Shown: positions 34,540 to 47,595, counted from the stretch's first letter. The stretch: DNA of 64,000 nucleotides from Micrasema longulum (GCA_022494885.1 JAGVSM010000240.1:1-64000); one strand, 5' to 3'. The notes: a model not told the origin generated them from the letters alone. Numbers and translations are program-made.

Positions 34540-35300
34540 AGAAACTAAGAATAATCTGAATGAATGAAAATGGTAATAAATTTGCAGTTGTACGTAGGGA
34601 TTTCAAATTGCCTGAGTCTACAGTGCGATCAATTGTGAAAAATTGTTAGGATCATTTAAAATCTCAAAATGGAGAAGTTTTTAAAGCAAGCAAAGGTTGG
34701 TTTGCTCGGATTGAACAATGACCATCATGCATTGTCTTAAAAAGGCGAAGCGGCTAGTGCAGATGGAGAATCAGCTGTAAAATATCCGATATAGTTCCGT
34801 AAAAAATCCCGTCGATCGTGAAATTTTGACTATTGCGGCCATGTCCAGAATGTATCCTCTGCGATCAATGAGGGTTACCCGTATTCAAATCATTAGCTTT
34901 TTACGTACTTCAATAGCTGCATTGCCATTAAGCTCAAAAGAACAGCTCCCGATTTTGTTGGGTTTTCCCTTAGTTTTGCTAAAAGAAAAAGTAGAGGCAG
35001 GACTCTGCACTGAACATCATTTAAACAAAACCACAGGACAACAACTAAAATGTTCTATCCATTTATTTTTGATGCCTTTGATTTCAGGAGAAAGCAGCGT
35101 ATGAGCTTTGAACTCAAACAAATCCTTGCGACGGGTTTATGAGCCAACTGCACCATTTAAAACTTTTCGAGATAGATAGCTGTCCATGTGATGACGAAAC
35201 CTCTCAAGATATTCCTAACTTGTTGATGTATTTCTCCCTTTTCATCGCCAAATACATAATCTGGAGGCGCAATGCAGAATCTATGGTGAGGATATATGGC
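34540..35300 (+). mobile_element. Pogo/Tigger-like transposase remnant
   Basis: The plus strand reads DFKLPESTVRSIVKN, then SKGWFARIEQ and HHALSLKGEAASADGESAVK, the CENP-B type helix-turn-helix and following block of pogo/Tigger (jerky) transposases. Downstream frames are badly broken. In the ACBD3 / RS-gene intergenic region. Confidence 0.7.
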
Positions 35301-35879
35301 ACATCCGTTCCATAATAAGTTATATTGAACTAATGTTACTTGGTAAGTGGTTGTATACTAATATTTACTAACATTTGTTAAAATGTTTGACCACAAAGTT
35401 AATACTTTAAGCATAAATAATATGTTATAATGACTTATCATAAGAGGTAGTATCTTACATGGTTAGAATAGTAGAGGTAATAATGATAACAGGACACAAA
35501 ATGCAGTGATCTCTTCAAGTGAAACAGCTGGCCGATTGATGTCCATTAATAGTCCGGCATCAGTTTAATAAGTTTTCTGTGGTATCCTCTTCATTAAGCA
35601 AACGCGGAGAAGTTCCTATAAAGGTTCACAGCCGAATTCTTCCCCTTTTCCAGCACTAATCAGATATAGATGGCCAGCAAAGAAAACCACATACGAAATA
35701 GACATCTTGTACATTATAAGCAAGGTCAATTATACTGCAACTACCAAAAAAAACAATTGAAGGCAAATTCTTCATGCGGAACGGGATCTATTTCTTAATT
35801 TAATATATACAAACTATAATACTAATTATATATAAATACACATAAAACATTATTTTATTCTGGTTTTATCGTTATTTGG

Positions 35880-36125
35880 CGGCCTCAGTGGCGTAGTGGC
35901 CAAGATACTTGACTCACATACAGGTTTCAGGTTCAATTCCCGGAAAAATTAAATGTTATTTTTCTCAAGCAATGGCTACATTTGACTCACCCACAGAAGA
36001 TTCCGGTTTTGATTGCCAGTGAAAGTACAAAAAATAAATGTGTATTTCATCAAGCCTGGTTGTGTTGTGTTGTGCTGTAATTCAAGACTGTAGTTGGGCC
36101 TCCTGGCCTGTGGTGTAAAAAAAAT
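35880..36125 (+). mobile_element. SINE family B
   Basis: tRNA-like head GGCGGCCTCAGTGGCGTAGT with B box CAGGTTCAATTCCCG. The body holds CAAGCCTGG, and the 3' end reads GGGCCTCCTGGCCTGTGGTG followed by an A-rich tail. Same family as the inverted copy at 53.1 kb. Confidence 0.78.
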
Positions 36126-37854
36126 AAAAATAGCCAAACATATTTTTTCTAGGAAAAATAATAAAAAAGAGCCATGGCTACAATTTCATGTGACATAATT
36201 ATTTGATTTTGCAACTATCGTTTCTTTTGGGAATATGGTTAAATTGGAATACTACCTTTTCTGCCTTGTGCCCATTAGGTATAACGGTATTGCAGAACCA
36301 TGAAGAACATTCATTTCAGATTTGATATTCTTCACCTTATGCAATTCTTCGGGTGTACCTAGGGTAATAAAAGGATAGAAATGCCACGGTCTTTCTTTAA
36401 GACTAAATAAGAGTTTATTTGAATAAAAATATTTTGAAAAGTCAATTCAGAATACATTAAAAATATTATTTTGACAAAACAATGGGCACTGATTAGTATT
36501 TCATATCTTTCGAGCACATATGTTGAGATGAACAGCATAAAAATCCAGCCAATGGAAGAAAGCCAAGTATTTCCAGGATTGTAGAATGGCAGCTTACTTC
36601 AGATCCATGTATGATTTACAATTATTAAATTAATAAACACCATATATTTCATCACTATCACTAACACAGCATTGAACTTTTGAAAATATTTTAGAGAATA
36701 CAATTATTTTTCTAAACAATATTACAATTAAAATAAACTTTGTTTCCATGAATAACATCAATGTTCGTGTTTCAAATATAAATTCAATATTACAATTATT
36801 AATAAAAATCATAGAAATAAACAATTAATTCCTAAAGCTTATTTCTCTAAGGAAGTTATAGGTGCACAAGATGTATATTAGCTTTTGGGAATGAATTAAT
36901 TTATAGAAGCCATAAAAAAATACTTCAATATCATTTGTATAAATTTTAATGTGCCTTCACATCTCTTTTAGCGCTTTTTACGATTTCCAAAGAGTAAATA
37001 CGCAAGCTTGTCCGGTTAAGCTAAACTACATTAGACTGATTAAAAAAAAGACTACCGCAGTGAAAATGGATTGGGAAATTAAATAAATACAAAACAATTC
37101 TGCCAACTTTTAATGAATTAAAATAACATTTAATCTGTGTTTATGTTTATACAAATTTAAACATAACCACAATCACCATAACATAAGAATAATTAATAAG
37201 CACTCCACAATAAACTTTTACACCAGTAAAACTTCGTACCAAATTCCATTTTTGAAGTGGGTCGTTGCAGGTAACAAAATAATTTATGCTCCATTATCAG
37301 ATGATATTTTTGAAAAACTACCAATACATTTAATCTGAACTGAAATGCGAATTAAGAAATTAATCATATCCTTAAGAATTGATGTGAAATGTCCAATGAT
37401 AAATCAATATCTTATGCAAACTGTTAGATTTTTTGTCAACTTTTTACCTAAAACAAAAAAAAATATGCCCACTTTAATAAATTAATATTTTTTTCACTTT
37501 TAAAGATGAGTTATACTACAACCGCATCTTAAATAAAACAATGTGAATCACATTTTTGTTTGGTTAGTTCCAACTAATAAAAAAAAAGTTATTTATAATT
37601 TATTCATGAATTTATTACCTATTAAGAGAAAAATATAATTACTTGATGCATTTCATTTTGTTCGGCAATTAAATTTTCATCCAATCCCACACCCTTGTCA
37701 AGTAAACAAAGTACAAGGTTTTGTTTAATTTAAAAAAATATACATGCGCAAACTTGAATGAAAACAATTTAGCAAAGCACTGTGGTTTCAAAACAGTAGT
37801 TCAAGTACTTAATTTAAAATGTCGAAATTTTACATATGTTTTTACATTTATTAT

Positions 37855-37965
37855 AGTGGCCACTTAAACCAGCCGATGACATATCATAAGCCCTGTAAAT
37901 GCCTAGACTTCCATATTCCCTTCTCAAAATTTTTTGCCCTCTCCGGTATAATTGTATTTTTTAGA
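37855..37965 (+). repeat. Dispersed repeat C, short copy
   Basis: GGCCACTTAAACCAGCCGAT and CATAAGCCCTGTAAATGCC then CTAGACTTCCATATTCCC. Confidence 0.75.
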
Positions 37966-38847
37966 AAATTTTATAATTGTCTAAAAAAACTTGTACGGTC
38001 TAAAGATATGGGCATTTACAACTTATTTACAAGACAATTTATTAAGGAGTTCAATATCTCATATACAATTAGGTTTTACCGACAAGGAGACTTACTGAAG
38101 ATTATTGATGGTTAATTTACCTTAATGAGCCACATTTCGACAGGAATAAAAATGAAATTATCATATACGTATGCTCATTAACTTGATAAAATTATAAGTA
38201 AATAATTGAGCAGTCAAAGGTTTGATCAATCACTAAAGGCATTTGAGTTTGCTACACATAAACAGACACTTTTAAAAGTGAAATGTGTTTATAAAATGCT
38301 AACAAAAAAATAACTTGAAAGTGTATATTGTTATAAAGAGATTGTTTATTATTACCAAAATCTAACATTAATTCACAGGCAATAAAAAAAATTCTATACT
38401 AATCATCCCCTTTAATATTATTATAACATATAAAATTATATACAATGATATGTAATGCCATGAACATAATCATGTTCGTAATGAAATCGTACATTCTTCA
38501 TTTGTATTTTTTAATTTAATTTAGTATGAATTTATACTAATGATTTAATACAGTAGCAGAGGCTCGGATACACAACATTTATAAAAACTGCAAGCAATAC
38601 AATTTATTACCAAAATGGCCAGATACCAAAATATCATGGAAAATCCCAAAATTAAGAAAGATAAAAAAATAATAATACAAATACATTTAATAGTCGATGA
38701 AAAAGTTCTGGTAAAATATGAGAAACTTCATGACAAAATTATAAGACATTTTTTTGTTCTTGCAGTTTCTTTAACAAAGTATTTATTATTAAAAAACATT
38801 TTACTTATATGTTGGTAATATTATTGAGTAATTAAATTTTAAAAAGC

Positions 38848-38853
38848 TTTATT
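38848..38853 (-). terminator. Candidate poly(A) signal of the RS-rich gene
   Basis: AATAAA on the minus strand in the context CTAAATAAAGC, about 155 nt after the stop codon at 39007. Spacing fits a short 3' UTR. AATAAA is common in this AT-rich DNA, so support is moderate. Confidence 0.4.
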
Positions 38854-39006
38854 TAGTAAGTAGAGCAAATGTGAAAATTAAAATTATTTAAACTCATAAT
38901 GAAATAACAAAAACTCATGTTGTTGAAAAAAAGGATAGTGCATTTGAAATACATTACATACTAGTATATTATTACATGAATCTTTGTGGAAAAGAAATTA
39001 TAGGCG

Positions 39007-42000
39007 TTAATACCTGTTAGTTCTTCCATATGAATCGAAGGGGCCATGGTTAACTGCATTATGTTTTTCATTGTTTAACTTTTTCAAAAATTCTTCATAT
39101 TCTTTGGAAAGTTGTGATTGTCCTTGTGGAAAACTTGTTCCGGACTGAAGACTTGACTTGGGCACTGGACTATGCCTGGAATCATGACGTATTCTGGGAC
39201 GTTCTGAATTACGCTCAACCCTGGAAATGTGCCTTGATCCCTGCCTAGAATCATCCCGATTTGATGAATCTTTTTCTTCACGCCGACCACGACTTTCTTT
39301 ACGCCGCGATGAATCTTTACACTCTTTGGGAAGCACGCTGTCTTTCTTCGGATATGTTGGCTGTGCTGAATTGTTTCCGGTTTGGCTTGAGGATGTGTCC
39401 TGTCTGGCTCGGTGAATAGCTTCCACAGTAGATCGTTGAAGATTCCTGGCTTTAGCAGTCAATTCAGCAACTAAAATCTGCGCCGGCGTCATGTGCATGA
39501 GGTCTTGCGTAGATGATACACTCTGATGGGGCGTAAACACCATTTTCGAATCCGAGAGATCTTTGTTAGAAACTTGGGTAAGAACTGAAGTGGTCCTAGT
39601 TCGAAATGTCATTGTGCTTTTGGTTTTAGATGGATTTACATTACGAAGGAAGCAAGAGTCGCAAGAGAACAAATCAGTTTGAACGGAAACGCTTTTCATC
39701 ACTGTCCCCATGCTAGAATGGGGCAGATACATCTCAGGTAAAGAAAGAGCTTCATCTAAGCCGATGGTGGAGATAATGCTGGGTAACATGACGGCGCCAG
39801 TGTTGTTGGGTTTGGAAGTGAAGTTGAATGATGGCGGCATTTGTCGTCGCAACGGAGATGTTTTAGTAGAAAAACCGTCATCGAAAGTTTCGTGTTTACT
39901 TGGCGGGACAAATAAACGGTTCGGAAAATGAAGAGTCTCCAATTTTTCAACTGCATTCTTGCAACGATTGATGACTGCAATACAACGAGTTAATTTTTTA
40001 AAAATATATACCGAAAATTAAATGAAAATATATTTTGAAAGAAAAAATACAAATAATTAAAAAAACATAAAACTTCAGAGGTTGAGAAAAATTATTGTCA
40101 ATACCAAGAATAATAAAAAACCTTTTACAATATGCCTTCGAAACAATTTGAGAAAATAATAGTATTATATAAATAAATAAAACAGTACATAAACACTTCA
40201 CATTTAGTATAACACACTAAACTACACTCCACTGGACTAAAACAAATGTAAAAACTGTATTTCCTCAGTAGCATTTAAATAATTCAGTATACAATGCACA
40301 TTTTTAAAGTACAAAATAATTCAATGCCAATATTTCAGATAATTTATGTTTATGTATCCAAAGTGTCAACGACTATCAATATTTTCAAATTAAAAATAGA
40401 AATATAAATATTTCCACATGATATAATTTTTAATAATTATTAAAAAAATACGTACTAGTGTTTTCCTAAATACAAATAAAAACGTTATTTTTTATTAGCT
40501 GGGCAACCCAACCCGCCCAGTTAATAAAAAGGGTGTTAAATATGAGTTTTGTCTATCAACATGTAAACCGCCCATGGCAACACACATTGATGCAATAAGT
40601 AACTCAAATTAAAAAAGTTTGCGGTATTTCTTTTACTTAATTTCTCAAATTGATACGCACTTAGGGTTACCGTACGGCAAGCATTTGCCGCATTTGACAG
40701 GCATTTAAAAGTCTAGACAGGCGTGCGGCCGGTATTGTTCCGAGACAGGCATTTTTAAATTTTCGTGCGAGTTCTTAGCGTATGATCAATTTCGCCCCGG
40801 CGTGTTGCTGTTATCCTTGTGCGGTAAAACTTTTCAACAAAATATAAGCTACCCTCAGGCTGGGTATGCTGGTCACTCCCCCCTACCCCTCCGGAGTTAG
40901 AGTGGAAGATAATGAATCTATCAGAATTTCTCTGAAAAATCAGGCATTTTAGGCACCCTGTATAAGCATACCTTCATTTTGAAATAGTAACCCTATATGC
41001 ATTGGAACTTTCAAGCTACGTCAAGAAAGAAGCAATATTTAGCCCAACAGATTCGTAAAATATTAAAATATAACTCACGTGTAAAGAAAAATTTCGTTTT
41101 TAAAACTAGATGTACAACAAAATTATATTTGTTCAATATTTAATGTACAAAGGTTCCCGGATGTTTCAATAATCAGAATTCAAAAATTACTTCATACAAA
41201 TTTTGAAAAACATACAAACATTTGACTAAATAAAAGCATAAATAAGATATTTATTTAAATACTTCTTAAAGTAGGTCTTTCGAACATTGTCATTGGCGAG
41301 CTAACTGTTCATAGAATGTTTGTTAAAAATAATTGCAGCATTAAGCTTTGATACTAGTATGTAGGTCTTCTCATTTCAGAATCAGATGGCTTTTTTTACA
41401 TTTGTGTTATAAGGAGACTTAGGTGCTGATGTGGTAGAAACTGTAGTTGCTGAGAGCTTTTGGCCGAGGGAAGAAAACATGTTGGTTTCTCAATAGCTGT
41501 GATAGGTGCTTTACCTTTATAGGATCCAGTGTACCCCTAATGACGAGACTCGTAACATTTTATTAACGTTCACTATTTAGATTTATTTATCAACGGACAT
41601 TGTCCATGTATACAATTTATAGGGTTTAAATATTATAATTAAAGAATAGTTTAAAACATTTAAAAAAAAGAAAAGAAGCATTGACAAACATAAGGGACAT
41701 CAAGACAAGACTTCTGGACTATTTATTTAGTGCTCGTTTAAATCATTGTAAACTTAAACCAAAAAAGTCCAGATCTTGTTTTGAGTTAACAATACGACAA
41801 AGACAGGTCTTTGTAGACAGTAGATTGTCTTCATTATCTGTTGTTCGGACCAAATCTATACCTACCTACCCGGCCTTCCCATTTCCTAGCGCACTCTATG
41901 TAACAATAATACTACGTGTGAGTGCCAGTAACAACATTTAAAAATCAGTACAAAATCTAACATTAACACCAATACAAAATCTAACATACACCAGTTGGAG

Positions 42001-45000
42001 AAGACAGAAGATCTCTAAATGTTTTGTCATGTTATACACAAGAGCTTCCAAAACAATTTATTTCTGTTATATCATCGATGGAGTAAAGCTTGAATGAGCG
42101 TCGACGTCCAGGGATCTCAGGGTGTTGTTTGACGCTAAGTTATCATTTCATCTACATATAATATCATTATGTAGTAACTCCCTTAAAATGTTTGGATTTG
42201 TTCTAAGAAATGCCAAGATTTTTTCAAATATTCAAGTTCTGAAAACATTGTATAATTTCTTGGTAAGAAGTCGCTCGGAGTTCAGTTCCATAATTTGGTC
42301 ACCAAATGAAACCACATATTTTTTAATGATAGAGGGTGCAGAAAAAAATTCTGCATTATCTGTATCTCAGGGAGTATGGATATTACCTGTGGCTTTTCCT
42401 GACCAACTTCTTACTAGGAATGCTGGGCTACCAATCATTGTTGAGAAGAAGGGATATTCGTTTGGGTGTTAACATTTTTCAACTGATTGGTGTTCGCATA
42501 CATAATTGAGATATTCTGAATGAATTAGGTCTATTTGTCCCTGATAACTATCTGTGACAAAGGCAACACAGGTTGTTCTACCTACCACGATGCAGAACCA
42601 ACCTCCCAATGGTTATGCCGGTAGGTAGAGCTATTGTGTTATTTAGTCGTATTGCCTCAGATGTCGATATATTTCATGACAGTGGGATTTTTCTTAGGAA
42701 GGCAATTTCCAAATTGTAATATGCATGTTCATTTTATGTGACTTTTAAAAAAATATTCTATTTAATCAATCTGTAATGTATATTTAGTGATGTATTGAGA
42801 ATGAATTGGATACTCTGTAATGTTCTCCGTGTAAATGAAAAAAATAAAAAAACGAGAATGACGCACATATAATACAGAAATGCAGCACGAGTCAGGGCAA
42901 GAACTGAATGTGACCGCTCCACCGCCCTATTCTAGGTCGTGTTTTTATTCTTGACGTCTCTACGGTCGGGAAGAAGTTGATGTTCTTCAGAGCCTGCTCT
43001 AAATTGGTCACCCGATTTCCTTATTAAGAGTAAACGTCCTTCTGTGTGTTATCCGCTACACAGTGGGAATATTGCTTCTCTGCATGACCAGTGTTTAGGT
43101 CAGCCATTCGGTCTACTCAAATGACCCCTGTAGGAGGTTACGCATGGTCTGGTTGTCGTATTGCTGTCCTGCGGTCGACGCTCCCATACCGTATAGGTCA
43201 GCTCTCCTGTCTACTCAAGTGACCCGTGTAGGTTATGTATGGTCGGGTTGTGGAATTGCTACCATCTTGTGGTCAACGCTCCTATACCATAAATAAGAGA
43301 AAATGGGGAATAATATTTTCATTTTCCTTTCCACAAATTCACTTAGACCTGGGTATACAGTGGGTAGTGTATATCAATCCAATAGAATGTGCAAGTATGT
43401 AAATCACTTAAAAAAACAATAATCCTATTTTATTTACATTTTCGTTAACACATACGATACCCAAAAAAAACTGAACTAATATTTTTTTTAAATATATACA
43501 TATATTAAAAAAACCTTTGATAGCTTTTAAAGTACTCTCTATTGGATCTAAAGTTCTTGTCCAATTTTTTATTTCACAGTTGGAAACATTTTTAAAATTG
43601 TTTTTCCATGATGCTTGACAGCGCCTCTATCGTTTTTTTCTCAACTTCAACAACGTCGGTAAAACGCTATCCATTCATGTATTTTTTCATTAAAAGGAAT
43701 AAAAAATAAGTTGCAGGGGGCTAGATCAGGTGGATCAGAGGAGTGAGGGGGGTGGGGGGGTTGGGGCACAGCGGTTGTACTTTTTTGGACAAAAGTTGGC
43801 GCACAAAGAGGACTGAGTGAGAGTAAATTTGTCATCCTCGAATCTTCACTTGAAATTCTAGATATCATCCATGGCAAAAACGACGAGCACACAAAACAAC
43901 TGTCTCCGTTCTCCAGCAGCGACATTTGGGATTCTGATAGATAAAAGGTAGCTTTACATGATCCTATCAGAAGACCCCGTATTGCAAAAACTCCGTCCAC
44001 CACAACACTAGTTCGGTTTCTTTTAGGTACCTCGTATTTCATTACTAATAAACAAGTGGTAAATGTAAGAAAAATGGGAAAATTACATACTTTCATCTTT
44101 CAATTTCTTGTCCACAAGAGAAATGGCTTTATGTGTGATATCATCGGCTTTCAGTACTGTAAAGAAAAGGGTTGAATATATTATACGATATTGCTATTAT
44201 CATTAATATTTGGCAATTTTATCTACCATCTTAATCTTTTCATTTTTAGAAAGTTAAGAAACAAAATATAAAGGAGAATAATCACTCACTGCAAATATAC
44301 AAAAATACGTGATATTTAGAAAGATCAATCGGGGTAATGGAAATTTGTTTTTTGTTAATTTGAACGTTCAGCGCTACGGGAAATGGAATATAAAAAATAT
44401 TTTCTTAAGCGCAGTAAATTAGAGCATTAAATTATACAGCGAAATTTCTTGAAACGTATGAATTAAAAACTACTTTGAACGACGTCACCAGTTCTTCCGA
44501 ATCAACCAATGAGAGTGTTGTGATAGATTTCTGGTTTACGGTAAACCAATTCGCCAATCAGCAAAACTCACCGAAGATAACTTGTGACATCATACGTGGA
44601 GTAATTTAAAAATTACAAAACTTTAAAAAATCATAGCACTGATAACATGATACATAAATGTTTTTTTTTTTTTTCGCATAGTTCTATAGTCTATTAACAA
44701 ATGGAAACAGTTATTGCAAGTGTAAAATTGCACAATTTTCTTAGTTTACATAATTATTCACTGAACCACTAAATTTGATTCCAACAATTAATCTAAACAC
44801 AGAAATAAAGTTAAACATATTTTTGTGAACTGTTTCTCCTAATATTCAACTCTTATCGGATGGAAGGCTCATCTCATCTCTACTGAATGTACAATTACAT
44901 AGAATATTTTTTATCATTGATCCTTTTTTATTTACACATTTGACACCAGAGTAGAATTTTTTACATACCTTCAGAGGGATTCTTTGTTATTTTTAATGCA

Positions 45001-46691
45001 GTGGGGTGCTTATTACTTGTTTCCTGAAATAAAAATATATAAAAGAGATGTTCACTGTAAAAACCATTGAAGAAATACTGAAAGATTGAATAAATGTAAG
45101 ATACACAATTATATAATTACTTAAAAGCGTTAAAAAATATTATTAAAAATTTACTTACAGTTCGAAATTGATTCATCTTCACAGGCATCGGGACAGGCTG
45201 GGGAGATGGGTTGAACACCTGGCTTTCCATGGGAGGATTAAAAGGAAAATGGAACAAAGGAGGAGGATTTAACTGTGAGTCAGGAACAGGAAAGGAATTT
45301 GCGCTGTTCAAGTTGGGTAAAATATTTGGCGGAAGGGCGGTATCCATAAAGGGCTGGTTAACGGGGAACTGAGGAATATCTAAAGGAAGAGGAAATCCGG
45401 GAAACATATCATAGGGTGTACAAAGCGGAGGATTTGAGTACATCGTGTTTATATCTGACGAAGGATTCCCATGATCATGCATTATTCCCGAAGTCTTGAT
45501 TAATTCCTCGATGAACCTCTCTGTGGAGCGTTTGCGAGATAGCCTACGGCTAGGCTCTTGGTGATTGTCTCTGGAGCGCTGGGTCAGGAAATTTTTAGGG
45601 GATCTGGACCATCTTCCAGGAGATCTGGACCCCCTTCGAGGTGACTTTGATAGCCGACGAGGTGATCTTGAATATCTACGAGGAGACCGTATTGGCAATC
45701 TCGATAGCCGGTTACCAAAATCGGGGACTTTAGGCTTCACGGGATATCTGACCAATTCGGGGCTCTGTCTTGATAAAAAGAAAGGGGTCATGTAGTTCCT
45801 TTCGGGTGACATATCACGGCTGGGAGGTCGAGGTGGATCACCTAGCCTATCCCAAACTTTTTTTCTTTTTATCTGCGCGTCATACGGTCTTTTGGAGTCT
45901 TCGGTATTTCTAGTTGTTCGTTTCTGTTCCCGCCTTTCTCTTAGTTCCTGCCTGTGTATGTCAAATGGCGGTTCATTTAAGCTGTCCCATTTCTCGGGGG
46001 GCTTGAGATTACCGGTGTCCAGTTTAAGGGGGACGTCCATTTCCATTCCCGGAGGTACCAATCCAGATTCCAACTTTTTAACGATGTCTCGGGCAGTTTT
46101 ATTGAATTTATCTCTTTCTATATCGCGTATGGTTTTTTTTGGATCTCTCCTTGTGCCAAGCCTTTGAGAAATATTATACGGTTTGCTTCCCTTTTTAGCA
46201 TTATCTGTGTTCACAGGTCTAACACGGCTATGAGATTTTTCTAGTGCTTTAGCGTTGTTATTAGATTTCTTTAGTTCTTTAGAACTTTCATTAGATTTCT
46301 TTAGTTCTTTAGTGCTGTCATTGGCTTTTTTGTCTTTGTCAGTATTGTCATCAGATTTCATTAGTTCATTGGCACAATCATCCGATATATCTGGTCGTTT
46401 ATCGCTGTCAACTGACTTCTCCAGTACTTTATTGCAGTCATCTGATGTATTCACTGCACTCGCTGTATCTTCTGCACTGACATTGGGTTTCTTTAGTTCC
46501 TCAGTACTATCAGATTCCCTAACCTCTTTATTATTTTCACGATTTCCAGGCGATACAGTTATTTCTTTACCATTTGCGATTTTATTGCCATCGTCATTAT
46601 CATAAGAGTCGATTATCAAATATCCTTTAAAAATGTGTAGCGCGCTTTCAGAATCTGGCGGATCATCGGGAAAAACGGTTCTTGAAGCCAT
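39007..46691 (-). CDS. Uncharacterised RS- and proline-rich low-complexity protein
   Basis: I do not recognise this gene. Four coding exons join in frame: 45159-46691, 44969-45023, 44091-44156, 39007-39974, giving about 873 aa. The start is ATG at 46691 (MASRTVFPDD). Visible parts: acidic Lys/Ser/Asp region with a degenerate ELKKSN-like repeat (about residues 60-160); charged segment with DIERDKFNKTARDIVKKLE (about 190-215) and PPEKWDSLNEPPFDIHR; an SPRRYSRSPRRLSKSPRR arginine-serine block (about 335-365); a Pro/Phe-rich stretch (about 410-505); a short helical piece KAISLVDKKLKDEIINRCK encoded across exons 3-4; an SVQTDLFSCDSC segment; TPAQILVAELTAKARNLQ; and an Arg/Asp/Ser-rich tail with SKEYEEFLKKLN. 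The stop TAA lies at 39007-39009, but AACAG/GTATTA at 39014 could be a donor, so the last residues are uncertain. RS content suggests a nuclear RNA-processing role (inference). The 4.1 kb third intron holds a mariner fragment and a MITE. Poly(A) signal candidate (minus strand) 38848-38853. Confidence 0.8.
39975..41655 (-). other. 3' part of RS-gene intron 3
   Basis: AT-rich intron with the 40489-40530 hairpin. A locally GC-richer patch at about 40670-40920 has repeated CAGGCATTT words (near 40695, 40744 and 40941), probably an old repeat; nothing is coding. Confidence 0.45.
40489..40530. repeat. Hairpin, 16-nt arms with one mismatch
   Basis: TTTTTATTAGCTGGGC and GCCCAGTTAATAAAAA flank a 10-nt AACCCAACCC spacer. 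Not attached to any recognised element. Confidence 0.7.
41660..42855 (+). mobile_element. Jockey-like LINE 3' half, degenerate
   Basis: From about 42060 it reads YIIDGVKLE, VLFDAKLSFHLHIISLCSNS, LKMFGFVLRNAK and YNFLVRSRSEFSSIIWSPN. Later frames read PVGRAIVLFSRIASDVDIFH. It ends in an A-rich tail near 42840. Stops and shifts show it is dead. In intron 3 of the RS-rich gene only if that intron extends there; the splice from 44091 to 39974 implies so. Confidence 0.65.
43097..43291 (+). repeat. Tandem duplication, two ~97-bp units
   Basis: Unit 1 (43097-43194) and unit 2 (43195-43291) share GTCTACTCAA, TGACCC, GTAGG, TATGGTC-like, GGTCGACGCTCC/GGTCAACGCTCC and CATACC/ATACC in the same order. 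GC content is well above the surroundings. Confidence 0.75.
43495..43870 (-). mobile_element. Dead mariner transposase C-terminus
   Basis: The minus strand reads VQKSTTAVPQPPHPPH, DLAPCNLFFIPFNEKI and, in another frame, FTDVVEVEKKTIEALSSIM and KCFQL..NREYFKSY. This corresponds to the mariner PPYSPDLAPxDFFLFP to GEYFEGD region. One frameshift and internal stops are present. No TIRs recognised. It sits in intron 3 of the RS-rich gene. Confidence 0.75.
44356..44770 (+). mobile_element. MITE family A, copy 4
   Basis: Left part GTTCAGCGCTACGGGAAATG and a right terminus resembling CACTGAACCACTAAATT, with the internal ACGACGTCACC and TTTAAAAAATCATAGCACTG blocks of the family. The termini are decayed. 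It is in intron 2 of the RS-rich gene. Confidence 0.65.
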
Positions 46692-47451
46692 CACTTCAAT
46701 AATGGTTTTTAGGTTATAAAAATTATATTAACTTACCGGTAAATATTACCCATATAATTTTATTTATACCAGAAAACATACATATTAAATTGTAAGTTTT
46801 GTTAGCTGCAGACTGTTTATACAAATTCTGGTGCAATGCCACTGTGGGTGTTACAAATACAAAACCAGTGATTCTGAGTATTGAAAACTAAAGTACAACA
46901 TGTTTGTCCAGTCATTTATATAGAGCAAATAATTATTAAAAGCAACTCAAAAGGGACTTTCATTTAGAGTTTCACCGGTCCACGAGAATATTGCAATAAT
47001 ATCGACGCACTTTCAGTTTCAATAAATTTTTTCAAGTCAAATGTTTACCATAAGTCTTATTGTATAGAGAAAATTGAATTGAGTTTAATAAATAATATAT
47101 AATGTAATAAATATTTGACAATTGATCAGACAGCGACAGAGCCACAGATTATATACACACAAGATATCTAGATATCTGTAGTCTGTGATACACACATACA
47201 CAGATTATATAGTACAAGTATTAAAGTCAAAGCCAAGGAGCGTAATACAAATACAAACCACAGATTGCCACAGATTACATTTACTATACATAGACCAAAG
47301 AATATACCACAGACTAGAGATTTATGACTGAATGGCGACGGCCACAACTATTTAGGAATCATGATAAGACCACCATTACTAGTGTAGAAGGCCGTAATAA
47401 AGGAAAAAAAAATCCCTGGGCAGAGTTTGACATTTGCTCAAAGAATTCTTT

Positions 47452-47595
47452 ATTTGAAAAAAATGGTTTATTTTATGTTTTGGAATTAAAACATAAACAA
47501 GTACTTAGGTACCTACTTAAATTCAGTATTTGAAAATGAATTATTTCAAGTTCTGGAATTCAACCATACAAGTACCTACGTACCTACTTACTAAT
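47452..47595 (+). repeat. Tandem duplication, ~70-bp units
   Basis: Two units end in AGTACTTAGGTACCTACTTA and AGTACCTACGTACCTACTTA, each preceded by TATTTGAAAA and a TTCTGGAATT or TTTTGGAATT block. Between the RS-rich gene and PP1-beta, which are divergent. Confidence 0.65.

Larger units (their letters stand above)
31065..39006. other. ACBD3 to RS-gene intergenic region
   Basis: About 8 kb with no gene recognised. It contains a tRNA-like SINE (31380-31552), pogo/Tigger remnants (32115-32440, 34540-35300), repeat E, two repeat C copies and SINE B (35880-36125). 36130-37850 and 37970-38840 are AT-rich with nothing seen. The ACBD3 promoter should be just above 31064. Confidence 0.6.

Noticed and set aside
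34826..35104. 92-codon frame as a gene
   Set aside because: Lies within the broken pogo-like remnant and matches no protein I know.
45565..46605. Plus-strand open frames opposite the RS-rich gene
   Set aside because: Antisense shadows of the long minus-strand exon; low-complexity Leu/Ser runs only.
46692..46694. Upstream GTG as start of the RS-rich gene
   Set aside because: A eukaryotic gene; the ATG immediately downstream at 46691 is the natural start.
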